Below, piece after piece: positions 55,163 to 64,000 of a stretch of DNA of 64,000 bases. Numbering within the stretch: position 1 is the first letter of the stretch; each line of letters starts with the position of its first letter. The notes below the pieces were generated by a model. That model saw only the letters and a program-made list of their open reading frames with translations, had not been told where the DNA came from and made no database searches. Both the position numbers and the translations under genes were made by a program. Origin of the DNA: Calothrix sp. PCC 7507 (GTDB taxonomy: Bacteria > Cyanobacteriota > Cyanobacteriia > Cyanobacteriales > Nostocaceae); NCBI RefSeq assembly GCF_000316575.1, contig NC_019682.1:2912001-2976000 (forward strand). Reading direction: 5' to 3'.

Positions 55163-55812
55163 AGTCTGAAGTCTGAAGTCTGAAATGAATAAACTTGTAC
55201 AGTAAGCTTTTCAGAGGTTTGTAATGGGTGGTTTATTTGCGCTGTAACGTGCTAGTAATAGGGAATGGGGAGTAAAAATATTAAAATTATTGCATGGAAT
55301 TTTGACCCGAATATGTTTTGAAATACTTCCTGTATTTATCATCAACTCTTATTCCTAGAGGTGGGAATTTTCACTTTAATTCAGATCATTTATCCAAAAA
55401 CCTGGTTTTATAGCTGATCAGGAAAAACTGATTGTATTCAGCGCTACTCTTACTCTGTGTTTCCTCAAATCATCCACAAAACCTTGATTAAAGCTGATAT
55501 TTATAAGGGTTTCTTCATTTCATACTTTAGACTTTATACTTCTCCTGCGGAGACGCTACGCGTAGCTTGCTTCCCCGCAGGGGTACAGCTTTTTTATACG
55601 AGAGCCTAATTTATAGAAACTTTATCTAGCAGTTGGTTAATCTTTAAATTAACTTCACTAAAAATTCAAATTAAACCAATAAGACTGCTCCGGAAACCCA
55701 AGTTTTTCTAGGAAAATAAGAATGTTGGGGGAACTTGAATATTTAAGTATAGTCAAGAATAAAATGTTTAGACAGTACTTTAGCACTCGTAGTCTCAGAG
55801 TATCCGGTAAAT
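55163..55812. other. Spacer with repeats before the exporter gene
   Basis: It contains copy B of the 78-base repeat (55179-55256) and, near 55548-55585, a GC-rich dispersed repeat (GGAGACGCTACGCGTAGC, then CCCCGCAGGGG). The long leader before the exporter gene may hold a promoter, but none is clear. No gene is supported. Confidence 0.55.
55179..55256. repeat. 78-base dispersed repeat, copy B
   Basis: It matches copy A at 72 of 78 positions and begins 17 bases after the stop of the ABC ATPase gene. Confidence 0.85.
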
Positions 55813-57372
55813 ATGCTTAATACAGACTTGCAGAAATCACTCACCCATTCAGCTGTGGGTGTGGCTTTGTTAACGGCTGTCAATGTCGCTGCGCCATCTG
55901 CCAGCCTGGCTCAGGGACAACCAGTATTACCTAAAACACAACCAGTATTACCTATTAAACGTCCGGTAGTGCCGAATGCACAACCTGGATTTCCTAATAT
56001 ACGTTCAGTAGTACCGAATGCACAACCTGTAGTACCTTCTACACCATTAGATACAAATTATGCTTTAGGCGGTGGCGATCGCATCCGAGTTAATGTATTT
56101 GAAGTTCCTGAATATACAGGAGAATACCAAATTCCCCCAGGTGGAGCAATTAACTTACCTTTAATTGGCAGCGTCTCAGTTCTAGGACTATCAACTGAAC
56201 AAGCTGCGGACGACATAGCCAAAAGATATGCCCGTTTTCTCAAACGTCCTTTAATCTCAGTCAACCTTTTATCACCGCGCCCGATCAATGTTTTTGTAGC
56301 CGGAGAAGTGACACGCCCAGGAGCTTATACCCTCAGCCTGAGTGGTGGTGCTGGTGACGCTCCTGGCGTACAATATCCCACTGTCTTAGCTGCGCTGACG
56401 ACAGCTCAAGGTGTGACACTGGCGGCGGATGTAACTCAAATTAAATTGAGACGGAAAATAGGGCAAGGTCAAGAGCAAGAAGTTTTCTTAAATTTGAAGG
56501 AACTCATCCGCACAGGGAGGATATCACAGGATATTACCTTACGGGATGGAGACACAATTGTTGTGCCCACCGCCACCACCTTCAACCTTGCAGAAGCACG
56601 AAACTTGTCAGCAGCTAACTTTGCGGCTGACCCCACCAGACCCCGCACAGTAGCAATCATCGGTGAAGTTAATCGTCCGGGATCTTATCTAGTTACCACA
56701 GGTACTACAGCCGGAGATGCAGGACCCACAGCAGGCCCTACTGCTGGGGGTGTAACCAGTGGACTACCCACGGTATCACGCGCAATTCAACAAGCTGGGG
56801 GAATTACACCACAAGCTGATATTCGTAACCTCAAGCTGCGCCGACCCACCAGAACTGGTACAGAACAAACCATAGATATCAATCTCTGGCAATTATTGCA
56901 GAGTGGTGATGTGAATCAAGATGTGGTTGTGCAAGATGGAGATACAATTGTTATTCCCACTGCAACGGAAATTAACACCGCAGAGGCTACTCAATTAGCT
57001 GTCACCACTTTATCACCGGCAAAAATTCAAGTTGGTGTAGTCGGAGAAGTTAAAAAGCCAGGGCCTGTAGACCTGCAGCCGAATAGTTCTTTAAATCAAG
57101 CTTTACTCGCTGCGGGTGGATTTGCTGATGGTAGGGCTAACAGTGGTGCGGTAGATTTAATTCGTCTTAATCCTAATGGTTCTGTCACTAAACGTCTAGT
57201 TAAAGTTGATTTCACTCAAGGAATTAATGAGCAAACTAATCCTATACTCCGCAATAACGATGTTGTCCTAGTCAGCCGTAATGGGGTAGCCCAGACTTCT
57301 GATACTGTCAACGTTGTTGCCGGTCCTCTGGGTACTATTTTGGGGATTGTGAGACTTTTCTTCGGATTTTAG
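55813..57372 (+). CDS. Polysaccharide export protein with SLBB domains (Wza-like)
   Basis: The 519-residue protein has a signal peptide (LTAVNVAAPSASLAQG), then a short Pro-rich repeat region (QPVLP, RPVVPNAQPG, VVPNAQPVVP). A polysaccharide biosynthesis/export domain follows (YALGGGDRIRVNVFEVPEYT, GEYQIPPGGAINLPLIGSVS), and then three SLBB-type domains starting with VFVAGEVTRPGAYT, VAIIGEVNRPGSYL and VGVVGEVKKPGPVDL. Wza-like proteins form the outer-membrane pore for capsule or exopolysaccharide. No tyrosine kinase or Wzc partner is next to it. Confidence 0.88.
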   Translation: MLNTDLQKSLTHSAVGVALLTAVNVAAPSASLAQGQPVLPKTQPVLPIKRPVVPNAQPGFPNIRSVVPNAQPVVPSTPLDTNYALGGGDRIRVNVFEVPEYTGEYQIPPGGAINLPLIGSVSVLGLSTEQAADDIAKRYARFLKRPLISVNLLSPRPINVFVAGEVTRPGAYTLSLSGGAGDAPGVQYPTVLAALTTAQGVTLAADVTQIKLRRKIGQGQEQEVFLNLKELIRTGRISQDITLRDGDTIVVPTATTFNLAEARNLSAANFAADPTRPRTVAIIGEVNRPGSYLVTTGTTAGDAGPTAGPTAGGVTSGLPTVSRAIQQAGGITPQADIRNLKLRRPTRTGTEQTIDINLWQLLQSGDVNQDVVVQDGDTIVIPTATEINTAEATQLAVTTLSPAKIQVGVVGEVKKPGPVDLQPNSSLNQALLAAGGFADGRANSGAVDLIRLNPNGSVTKRLVKVDFTQGINEQTNPILRNNDVVLVSRNGVAQTSDTVNVVAGPLGTILGIVRLFFGF

Positions 57373-57464
57373 AGTCAGATGGAACAGGAGAGCGGCAGGC
57401 GTTCCCCCTTGCTCCCTGTCTCCATGCTGGTGTACCCTTTTATCTGGAAAAAAGAACAGCTTTT

Positions 57465-59198
57465 ATGCAGTTTCAATTTGGCAAACATCGGCGTAAGATA
57501 CCCTTTCTGCAAGAGCTACTGTGCGGTTTGACCCTCGCTGTGGGTTGGAGTGTAGCAATGCCTACTACTTTAGCTGCAGAAAAGGTGACGATTAAGTTTG
57601 GGCCATTTCAACAGTCGCTAGCGATCGCTGACTTAGAAAAATTTGCTAAAACAGGAAGACTGCCAGCAAACCTGCAAATCTTTAATTCTGTGTTAACGCC
57701 GCAAATCAGAGAATTATTGAACCGACGGCTGCAAGTAGATCCAGCCTTTGCAGATAAATTTGTTGATGAGTTAGTGCGATCGCCCACAGGTAAACAATTA
57801 ATTACGTCTCTAGGTGCGGCTATCCCAGGTAGCACCGCAGAAACCCTGCAAACAGCCCTCAACCTAGCTCTGCGTCAAGTCAACGGTTTAAGTGCAATTG
57901 GTTTCTTGCAAGCCTACCCCGAAGAAAATGTCACTGTAGATGCAACTAAAGCTATTCAAATCGGCGTAGAATTTAACGCCAACAAATTACAGAGTCAAGC
58001 TCTGGGCGTTTTATTAGAGCGGCAGCTATTGGTAAATAATAATACAGCCTTTCAGCCCAGCTTCGATCCAGCAGCAATCGGCAAAGAGGTTGTTCAGCTA
58101 CAAACCCTGACGCTACAAGACCGACAACGCAACAGGATCATCCCCGTAGATATTTATTGGAGTCGGGTTGACAGCCAAGCGCCCCTGGTTGTCATCTCCC
58201 ACGGCTTTGGTGCTAACCGCAAATTTTTTGCATATTTGGCACGTCATCTAGCTTCCCACGGCATTACAGTTGCTGCGATTGATCATCCTGGTAGTAACGT
58301 CGCCGCCGTTTCTCAAGCTTCAGAGTCAGTTAACTTGGCGCAATTGTTACCAGCCAAAGAATTTATTGAACGTCCCCAAGATGTCAGCTTTTTACTGAAT
58401 GAATTAGGAAAACTCAACACTCAATCAGGACAATTTCAGGGGAAATTCCACACCGAAAAAGTGACGGTTATCGGTCACTCCTTGGGAGGTTATACGGCTT
58501 TGGCTTTGGTGGGTGGAGAGGTAAATTTGGAGGAGTTGCGGAAATTTTGCCAAACCGATCTGTCTTTGGGAGAATCACCAGGTGATTGGTTGCAGTGTGC
58601 AGCGGCTTCTTTAAAGGAGAAAAAACTACAGTTAAAAGATGAGCGCGTTAAAAGTGCGATCGCTCTTAACCCCCTAGTCGGTAAACTCTTTGGTAGCAAA
58701 GGTCTGGCTCAAGTTAATCAACCAGTATTAATGTTAACTGGAACTGAAGATGTCCTCACCCCAACTTTGAAGCATCAAATAGCACCTTTCGCTCAACTGC
58801 GGAGTTCTAAATATTTAGTCACAGCCATTGGTGGGACTCACATGAGTATTAGCGATCCGGCATATCCTGTAAGTGCAGCAACTACTCTTGTCAAAGAAAA
58901 GCGCGGCGAAGAAACTAATTCCCTGCGTCAGTTAATCCGTGGTGTCACTTTAGCCTTTATCAAACAACAAACACCAGAAGCCAAAATTTACTTACCATTT
59001 CTCACTCCAGCATACGCCCAGTCGCTCTCTACACCTCAATTACCCCTACGCCTCAACTCTGATTTACCTGCAAATATCAAGCCTTGGTTGGGTTTCGTAT
59101 CAATTAGGAAAATGGGTTTCGACTTCGCTCAACCCGGGGGGAATTGGGCATGGGACATGGGGGCTGAATTGGCAAACCAGACATTGAGCCTAAATTAG
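57465..59198 (+). CDS. DUF1400 alpha/beta hydrolase, exported
   Basis: The 577-residue protein has a signal peptide (residues 1-38, ending PTTLAA), an N-terminal DUF1400 domain (VTIKFGPFQQSLAIADLEKF, ANLQIFNSVLTPQIRELLNR) and an alpha/beta hydrolase domain: PLVVISHGFGANRKFFAYLA, the nucleophile elbow VIGHSLGGYTAL, the acid position LMLTGTEDVLTP, and the His in IGGTHMSI. The catalytic triad is probably Ser-Asp-His. This pairing is typical of cyanobacteria; the substrate is unknown, with lipase, esterase and PAF-acetylhydrolase-like activities being possible. Confidence 0.85.
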   Translation: MQFQFGKHRRKIPFLQELLCGLTLAVGWSVAMPTTLAAEKVTIKFGPFQQSLAIADLEKFAKTGRLPANLQIFNSVLTPQIRELLNRRLQVDPAFADKFVDELVRSPTGKQLITSLGAAIPGSTAETLQTALNLALRQVNGLSAIGFLQAYPEENVTVDATKAIQIGVEFNANKLQSQALGVLLERQLLVNNNTAFQPSFDPAAIGKEVVQLQTLTLQDRQRNRIIPVDIYWSRVDSQAPLVVISHGFGANRKFFAYLARHLASHGITVAAIDHPGSNVAAVSQASESVNLAQLLPAKEFIERPQDVSFLLNELGKLNTQSGQFQGKFHTEKVTVIGHSLGGYTALALVGGEVNLEELRKFCQTDLSLGESPGDWLQCAAASLKEKKLQLKDERVKSAIALNPLVGKLFGSKGLAQVNQPVLMLTGTEDVLTPTLKHQIAPFAQLRSSKYLVTAIGGTHMSISDPAYPVSAATTLVKEKRGEETNSLRQLIRGVTLAFIKQQTPEAKIYLPFLTPAYAQSLSTPQLPLRLNSDLPANIKPWLGFVSIRKMGFDFAQPGGNWAWDMGAELANQTLSLN

Positions 59199-59257
59199 GG
59201 AAATCTGTCAACTAAAGATAGATGTCAGAGGTAAGTAACCACGCAAAATTAATTACA

Positions 59258-59330
59258 GTCATTGCGAGCGAAGCGAAGCAACCGCAAGGGTTGGGATTGC
59301 TTCATTTCGCTTCGCTCCATTCGCAATGAC
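59258..59330. repeat. Palindromic dispersed repeat (GTCATTGCGAGCGAAGC)
   Basis: GTCATTGCGAGCGAAGCGAA at the left end pairs with TTCGCTTCGCTCCATTCGC and AATGAC at the right end. It can form a hairpin with a stem of over 20 bases between convergent genes. Confidence 0.8.
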
Positions 59331-59453
59331 ATTGTGTAATTAATTATGTTTAACTACTTATAGCGGTTCCTATTCAGATAAGGTACAACATTATATCGCC
59401 AGTGCCCTTACGGGTGTACGTCACGGTTGTCGGGAAGCGCTATAGATTTATAT

Positions 59454-61166
59454 TTAAACAGTAGCGCGACTCCAAGTTAAGTTGATTAAATCTAAGACAT
59501 AATCATCCGAGTTATCTATATAATCTTCTGATTTTTCATGATCCAATACACATAATTTACCGCCAGTAATATAAATTTTATCTAGTTCTTTGTAGTCAGC
59601 TTTGTGTTCACTAATCCATCCTGGTTTATCTCCAGTGGTTTCTAATTTTTCGATTTTAAATGTATGAATATTTAATCTATAAACTGGAGTTTCATGATAG
59701 ATTCTTGTACCCGCATATCCTAAATTGCCAATGATATATATGTATTCTCCAACTAATGTGGCTGAATGAAAATCAGTCGGCTGAAATACATCTTTGGGAT
59801 AACCAAAAATCTGAAAACTACCATCACCTTGATAAACTACAACATCGTTATATATACAAAAGTCAGGGTCATAAGAGTCTTCATGTTCACCAGCAATTTC
59901 GACAATTCTGCCATCTGGTAATTGTGTAATGGTTCTGCCAAATCGGTCATAACACCATGCTTTATCTTGCCAATTTTCTAGATCCTTAAAACTATTTTTG
60001 GCTGTATAAGCAGAACACCCCTCACAAATCATCGCCTGCCAAAAAGGGATGTTCATCAATTCTGGATTGGTTTTGCCAAAGCGGGGATGTTTACCTGCCA
60101 AATATTGCTCTCGTGATAATTCTGATAGTGAAAATTTGTTGTTGTCAATTCCAGTGAGCGATCGCCGTATATCATCGTTAATATCGCTCAAATCTTCACC
60201 AGATGCAATTAACATTCTCACAATTTCTAGATTAGTCGCTATCTTAATGGCTTTGTTATTACAATCATTGATTCGGCTGGGGTTTGCGCCAGCTGCTAGT
60301 AAAATTCTGACGCAATCAGTAGCACCATGCTCGGCTGCAATGATTAACGCAGTGTTATTAAAGTCATCAGTGGCTTCAATATCAAATCCCTCAGCAATTA
60401 GCCACTGCAAGACTTCTAGTCTATTGTTTTCTATCGCACACATTAACGGCGTTTTTCCGCAGTTTCCACCATAGTTTTGATTTGTTTCCGCAGCTAAGAG
60501 TAATTTGGCTTTAGGTAGCTCACCCACTTGAAGACTCAATAACCAAGGAGTTCTATACCCGCAATCACACACATTTTGATCTGCTCCTTCCTCTAGCAAT
60601 AACTTTACTTGCTCTAAGCTGCCAAAAACTATAGCGTGCATTAATTCTGTCCACCCTAGTTGCTCTGGGTTAGCACCTGCGTTCAATAATAATTTGACAA
60701 CATCAAATCTCCCTACATGAGCAGCTACTTTGATTGCAGACTCACCATAGCTACTCATACCATTGACAGCAGCACCTCTAGAGATGAGTAAATTTAAAGT
60801 TGATATTAAGTTTTGGTCTTGCAAAATATCGTGACCATGCATAGCATCAATTAAAACATCATATCCTTCTGCTGTTTGATAGTTAATATTCGCTCCAGCA
60901 TCCAGAATAAATTGGATTTTCTCCAGATTTCCTGACTGCACAGCCAACCCAAGTACAGTATTGTGCTTTTCCATAGCATTCACATTGGCGCCATGTTCCA
61001 CGAGGAAGCGAATCATATCAATACCTGCATTGGCGCTACTAACAGCAGACATTAATGGTGTTTGCAGAGAATTCTCATCTAGACGATCAATATCCGCACC
61101 ATTAGCTATTTTACGTGCGACTCCTGCAATATTTCCCTGCTGTGCATAAATATGAAGTTGCATCAT
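59454..61166 (-). CDS. Ankyrin-repeat protein with kelch-like C-terminal domain
   Basis: The 570-residue protein has about nine ankyrin repeats in residues 1-350 (LQTPLMSAVSSANAGIDMIR, FLVEHGANVNAMEKHN, VKLLLNAGANPEQLGWTELM, FNNTALIIAAEHGATDCVRI). The C-terminal half, after a Cys/Trp-rich linker (WQAMICEGCSAYTAKN), resembles kelch-type propeller blades (FHSATLVGEYIYIIGNLGYA, IYITGGKLCVLD). No enzyme motif or signal peptide is seen. Both halves are protein-interaction folds. It may be an effector, immunity or scaffold protein; function unknown. MM at the start gives two possible initiation codons. Confidence 0.75.
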   Translation of the reverse strand: MMQLHIYAQQGNIAGVARKIANGADIDRLDENSLQTPLMSAVSSANAGIDMIRFLVEHGANVNAMEKHNTVLGLAVQSGNLEKIQFILDAGANINYQTAEGYDVLIDAMHGHDILQDQNLISTLNLLISRGAAVNGMSSYGESAIKVAAHVGRFDVVKLLLNAGANPEQLGWTELMHAIVFGSLEQVKLLLEEGADQNVCDCGYRTPWLLSLQVGELPKAKLLLAAETNQNYGGNCGKTPLMCAIENNRLEVLQWLIAEGFDIEATDDFNNTALIIAAEHGATDCVRILLAAGANPSRINDCNNKAIKIATNLEIVRMLIASGEDLSDINDDIRRSLTGIDNNKFSLSELSREQYLAGKHPRFGKTNPELMNIPFWQAMICEGCSAYTAKNSFKDLENWQDKAWCYDRFGRTITQLPDGRIVEIAGEHEDSYDPDFCIYNDVVVYQGDGSFQIFGYPKDVFQPTDFHSATLVGEYIYIIGNLGYAGTRIYHETPVYRLNIHTFKIEKLETTGDKPGWISEHKADYKELDKIYITGGKLCVLDHEKSEDYIDNSDDYVLDLINLTWSRATV

Positions 61167-61264
61167 TTGTCTGAATTAACGTAAATATAAAATTAATTAT
61201 CGGCGTTGCTGAATCAAAATATAAATCATGCCTCATCGATAGCAAATGAGCTTAACCAACATGA

Positions 61265-61292
61265 TTAGGGCAGGCTTTCCAGCCTACCCTAA
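61265..61292. repeat. Inverted repeat downstream of the OCP gene
   Basis: TTAGGGCAGGCT and AGCCTACCCTAA form a stem with a four-base loop and one mismatch. It lies about 100 bases after the stop of the orange carotenoid protein gene, but the T-run is on the wrong side to be a typical terminator for it. Confidence 0.5.
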
Positions 61293-61396
61293 AAAAGTTA
61301 TGTTGAATTGGTTATGCAAATTAGATGTTTTTTAGCTGACGACAAGCCTCTCCGCGTTTACGCTTCAGCAAGCTAGACAAGCAACTAACTGACACT

Positions 61397-62359
61397 CTAT
61401 TTACGCACTAAGTTAAGCAGTTCTTTAGGAGAGGCAAGCAAGTCGATGGCCACAAAGAAGATTTTGCCTTGGGGATCTAATAGGAACCGCCATGCAATAT
61501 TCATCCCTACACTCGCACCGAACCAGGGGGTTTGGACTTTACCTGTAACTTTAACTTGGGTGTAGCCGTCTTCTACCTGCTCAAGTACACCACGCTCTGG
61601 AATCATTTTCAGCCCCTGACATTCTTCACGCATATACGTTAGAATTCCTTGCTGACCAACAATTGGTCTTTCAAATGGGGGTTGCAAAGCGCCTTCAGCA
61701 GCAAACAATGCCACAGCTGCATCAAAGTCAAAGGCATTCATGTTGTTGATATAGCCCAACACAGTACTATTGGTGATGCCTTCAATGGTGACATTAGTCC
61801 GAAATGCTGGTGCAGTCGGAGGAGCCACAGCTACTGTAACTTTTTTGTAACTGCCAGGAGCATTGGGGTCAAATCCCATGTTGACTACTGTGTTACGCAG
61901 AATGGTGATTTGTTGACCTGGATCAGCATTGCGGATTGCTTGTAGCACTTTATCAGCTTCTGGAGAAAGCTCATAGCCCTCTGGGATCGGAGCGACGATT
62001 CCCTGTGCCATCCACTCTCCTAATTGATACCAGAAGCCCAACTTGATGTTGACAGTGAAAGACGCATAGGAACGGCACAGGGGAGTGTCAGCACGATTAG
62101 CCAAATCGTACATGACTGCTGTTTGCGCTTCAAAAGGCATCTGTTTGATTTGTTCGAGTAAGCCTTGTGCTAAGACCATACTTGCGGCTCCTGGAGCAGC
62201 AACTGTAATGGTTTTACCCATCTCTGTATAGGCAAACCAAAGCAATGCTAATTGGTCTTCAGCATTGAGTTGAGAGAATGATTCGGTGATAGTTGGGACA
62301 ATGTCAGCGACCAGAGTGCTGGGGAAAATACCTTGAGCTGATTCGAGGGTAATAGACAT
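61397..62359 (-). CDS. ocp: Orange carotenoid protein
   Basis: The 320-residue protein has the full OCP structure: an N-terminal carotenoid-binding helical domain with Y44 (WFAYTEMGKT), W110 (LGFWYQLGEWMAQG) and R155 (ITILRNTVVN), a linker, and a C-terminal NTF2-like domain with Y203 (LGYINNMNAFDF) and W290 (NIAWRFLLDP), equal to Y201 and W288 in the Synechocystis numbering. OCP absorbs strong blue-green light, binds the phycobilisome and quenches excess energy. The interdomain salt-bridge residues (R155 and the Glu near 245) are present, so it should photoconvert. No fluorescence recovery protein (frp) gene is next to it in this window. Confidence 0.96.
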   Translation of the reverse strand: MSITLESAQGIFPSTLVADIVPTITESFSQLNAEDQLALLWFAYTEMGKTITVAAPGAASMVLAQGLLEQIKQMPFEAQTAVMYDLANRADTPLCRSYASFTVNIKLGFWYQLGEWMAQGIVAPIPEGYELSPEADKVLQAIRNADPGQQITILRNTVVNMGFDPNAPGSYKKVTVAVAPPTAPAFRTNVTIEGITNSTVLGYINNMNAFDFDAAVALFAAEGALQPPFERPIVGQQGILTYMREECQGLKMIPERGVLEQVEDGYTQVKVTGKVQTPWFGASVGMNIAWRFLLDPQGKIFFVAIDLLASPKELLNLVRK

Positions 62360-63095
62360 GGTAGGAATCTCAAAAATAAAGTTGGAGGACGGTTAAATGT
62401 GCAAGAACGGCAGAAAAGTGTGCTTAAACAAACACTGTAAATTACCCACATGACAATTCATTCACAACAAGGGGTTGTGAAGTCATCACTAGGACTGGGT
62501 ATAAATTTGGTTTTCTTTTGGGCGAATACTTTTGCTTTTAGCAAAAGCGGTTAACAATGCTGAAGTTATGAGGACTGCTGCGATCGCTTTTTTAAATACA
62601 CAGCAGATTTGTTGCTCTTGGTTTGAATACGTACCAACGCCAACAGCAGGCTTAACTACACAGTTACGAGAATGCCCTAGTCATCGATGGTATAACGCAT
62701 TAATGTTGCTTTTGTTTCTTTATGTAAAGAAACATAACAAAAACGTTACAAATAAGCAATCGTTTCTCAGTTATTCATTAATGAGTTTTATTTATCTTAA
62801 AGATAAGATTCCCTTAAGTGTGGGTGATGAAGCAAGTAGAAGGAACGAGTCGGAGAATACCCAGTCCCCATTCCCTCCCCATTGCCAGTATGTAATCGAG
62901 GTGCTTTAATAGCGATCGCGTTCCGTCGAACTGTGCTACTTGCAAAAAACACACAAGATTTACTGCTGCTAGTTAATTTGATATCACTACCGGTGTTCGT
63001 AAAATTACAGAATCAAAACATTAGACTTAAAAGTAGGACAAGGTAGTACCATGTCCTTTAACTAAAACTTCTCTAAAAACTAGATAGGATCAGAT
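62360..63095. other. Long spacer between ocp and the SPFH gene
   Basis: An open frame of 125 codons on the plus strand (62532-62909) is composed of low-complexity and repeat-like sequence and has no recognisable family; I do not call it. The promoter of ocp must lie in the first part; I see no clear boxes. GCTTTTAGCAAAAGC near 62530-62545 is a small palindrome. Confidence 0.45.
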
Positions 63096-63935
63096 ATGGA
63101 GCCAATCATTGCTATAGTCTTAGCCCTTATAGGTTATGCCCTAGGATCTGCAAAACTAATTAATCAAGGTAATGAAGCCCTAGTCGAAAGATTAGGTCGG
63201 TATCATCGGAAACTTAAACCTGGACTAAACTTCATTGTTCCCCTAGTTGATCAGATTGTCATGGAGGATACAACAAGAGAACAGGTGTTAGACATCAAGC
63301 CTCAAAATGTCATCACTAAGGATAGTGTCTACTTAGAGGTAGACGCCATTCTTTATTGGCGCATTAGAGATATAGAAAAAAGCTTTTATGCAATAGACGA
63401 CCTCCAAGGAGGACTAGCACAGCTCGCCACAACTACGCTGCGAGAGATTATTGCCCAGAACACTTTAGAAGAGACTAATGTCTCTAGGTCTGACATGCAC
63501 AGAGGCATTTTGGATCTACTGAATCCAATCACCACAGAGTGGGGAGTTGAGATTCTGCGATTAGATATTCAAAGCATTAATCCGCCGGAGAGTGTGCGGA
63601 AGTCGATGGAAGAGGAACGAGCCGCAGAAATCAAAAAACGGGCTTTGATTTCCGAAGCAGAAGGGGAACGACAAGCTGCAATAAAAAAAGCAGAAGGAAC
63701 TAGAACCTCAATGCAAATAATTGCTGAAGCTCTACGTACCCATCCCGAAAGCCGGGAAATTCTCCGGTATCTCGTGGCTCAAGATTATGTAGAAGCTAGC
63801 CAAAAACTCGGTGAGAGCAATAATGCCAAAATTGTCTTTGTAGATCCAGCTAACTCAACAGAGATGTTTCAGGAATTGATTGCTGAGTCTGTCACTCACG
63901 AAGGGAACAACAAAACTGGCAATGGTTCTACCTAG
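63096..63935 (+). CDS. SPFH/Band 7 (stomatin-prohibitin) family protein
   Basis: The 279-residue protein has one N-terminal membrane anchor (IIAIVLALIGYALGSAK), the Band 7 core (NQGNEALVERLGRYHRKLKP, GLNFIVPLVDQI, TREQVLDIKPQNVITKDSV, YLEVDAILYWRI) and a charged helix (EEERAAEIKKRALISEAEGE) that promotes oligomerisation. SPFH proteins organise membrane domains and regulate proteases or channels. No NfeD partner is visible in the window. The frame is complete, ending 65 bases before the window end. Confidence 0.9.
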   Translation: MEPIIAIVLALIGYALGSAKLINQGNEALVERLGRYHRKLKPGLNFIVPLVDQIVMEDTTREQVLDIKPQNVITKDSVYLEVDAILYWRIRDIEKSFYAIDDLQGGLAQLATTTLREIIAQNTLEETNVSRSDMHRGILDLLNPITTEWGVEILRLDIQSINPPESVRKSMEEERAAEIKKRALISEAEGERQAAIKKAEGTRTSMQIIAEALRTHPESREILRYLVAQDYVEASQKLGESNNAKIVFVDPANSTEMFQELIAESVTHEGNNKTGNGST

Positions 63936-63937
63936 TA

Positions 63938-64000
63938 AAAAAGTATGAAGTATAAAGTATGAAGTATGAAATGAAGAAACCTTTAGAGTGAGCTTTTAGG
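63938..64000. repeat. Dispersed repeat, copy C, cut by the window end
   Basis: A run of AAGTATGAAGTAT-type heptads leads into ATGAAATGAAGAAAC and TGAGCTTTTAGG, the same order as in the copies at 53.9 and 55.2 kb. It starts three bases after the SPFH stop codon. Confidence 0.7.

Noticed and set aside
62532-62909. 125-codon open frame between ocp and the SPFH gene
   Set aside because: Composition is spacer-like with no family or domain; the start lies in a small palindrome.

Overview
This window looks like chromosome of a filamentous, probably heterocyst-forming cyanobacterium of the Nostoc/Anabaena group. The evidence is the photosystem II gene psbZ, the orange carotenoid protein, a DesC-DesA-DesB desaturase cluster, a typical NtcA, many HIP1 octamers (GCGATCGC), and intergenic spacers full of heptameric short tandem repeats. 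No species-level assignment is possible from the sequence alone.

Layout. 1-7.1 kb: end of sucC, a sucD-like gene lacking two catalytic residues, a PIN toxin-antitoxin pair, a TPR protein and a DHH-CBS-tRNA nucleotidyltransferase fusion. 7.2-11 kb: psbZ, ribH, tRNA-Gly(GCC), a small membrane protein, a proA-like gene without its nucleophilic cysteine, and a Uma2 stub. 11.2-15.6 kb: a sulfatase operon (formylglycine-generating enzyme, arylsulfatase, BASS-type transporter). 16-20 kb: the fatty-acid desaturases. 20.2-28.9 kb: a PLP lyase-like enzyme, an 8-vinyl reductase-like flavoprotein, a two-RCK channel-like protein, an MBL/ferredoxin fusion, two internally deleted genes (GxxExxY; kinase-GUN4) and a cluster of HicB/HicA genes. 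29-35.3 kb: heme A synthesis (ctaB, ctaA) divergent from cytochrome c oxidase ctaCDE.

35.4-45.7 kb is the accessory region. It holds an orphan antitoxin, a ParA ATPase, and an operon-like set of three genes: a winged-helix-like protein, an AAA ATPase, and an 879-residue protein joining a DEDDy 3'-5' exonuclease, a Cas4/RecB-like Fe-S nuclease and an FtsK-type motor. I do not recognise this set as a named system; it is the best candidate here for an undescribed DNA-processing or defence system. An AAA/PD-(D/E)XK protein and a glycosyltransferase follow.

45.9-64 kb is mostly housekeeping and cell envelope: a GT4 glycosyltransferase, a DUF3146 protein, a RuvC-like nuclease, a DUF3084 coiled-coil protein, ntcA with an upstream GTA-N8-TAC site, fabI, hisB, an ABC ATPase, a Wza-like exporter, a DUF1400 alpha/beta hydrolase, an ankyrin/kelch-like protein, the orange carotenoid protein and an SPFH protein. 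Small dispersed repeats are frequent, and some have entered coding sequence.
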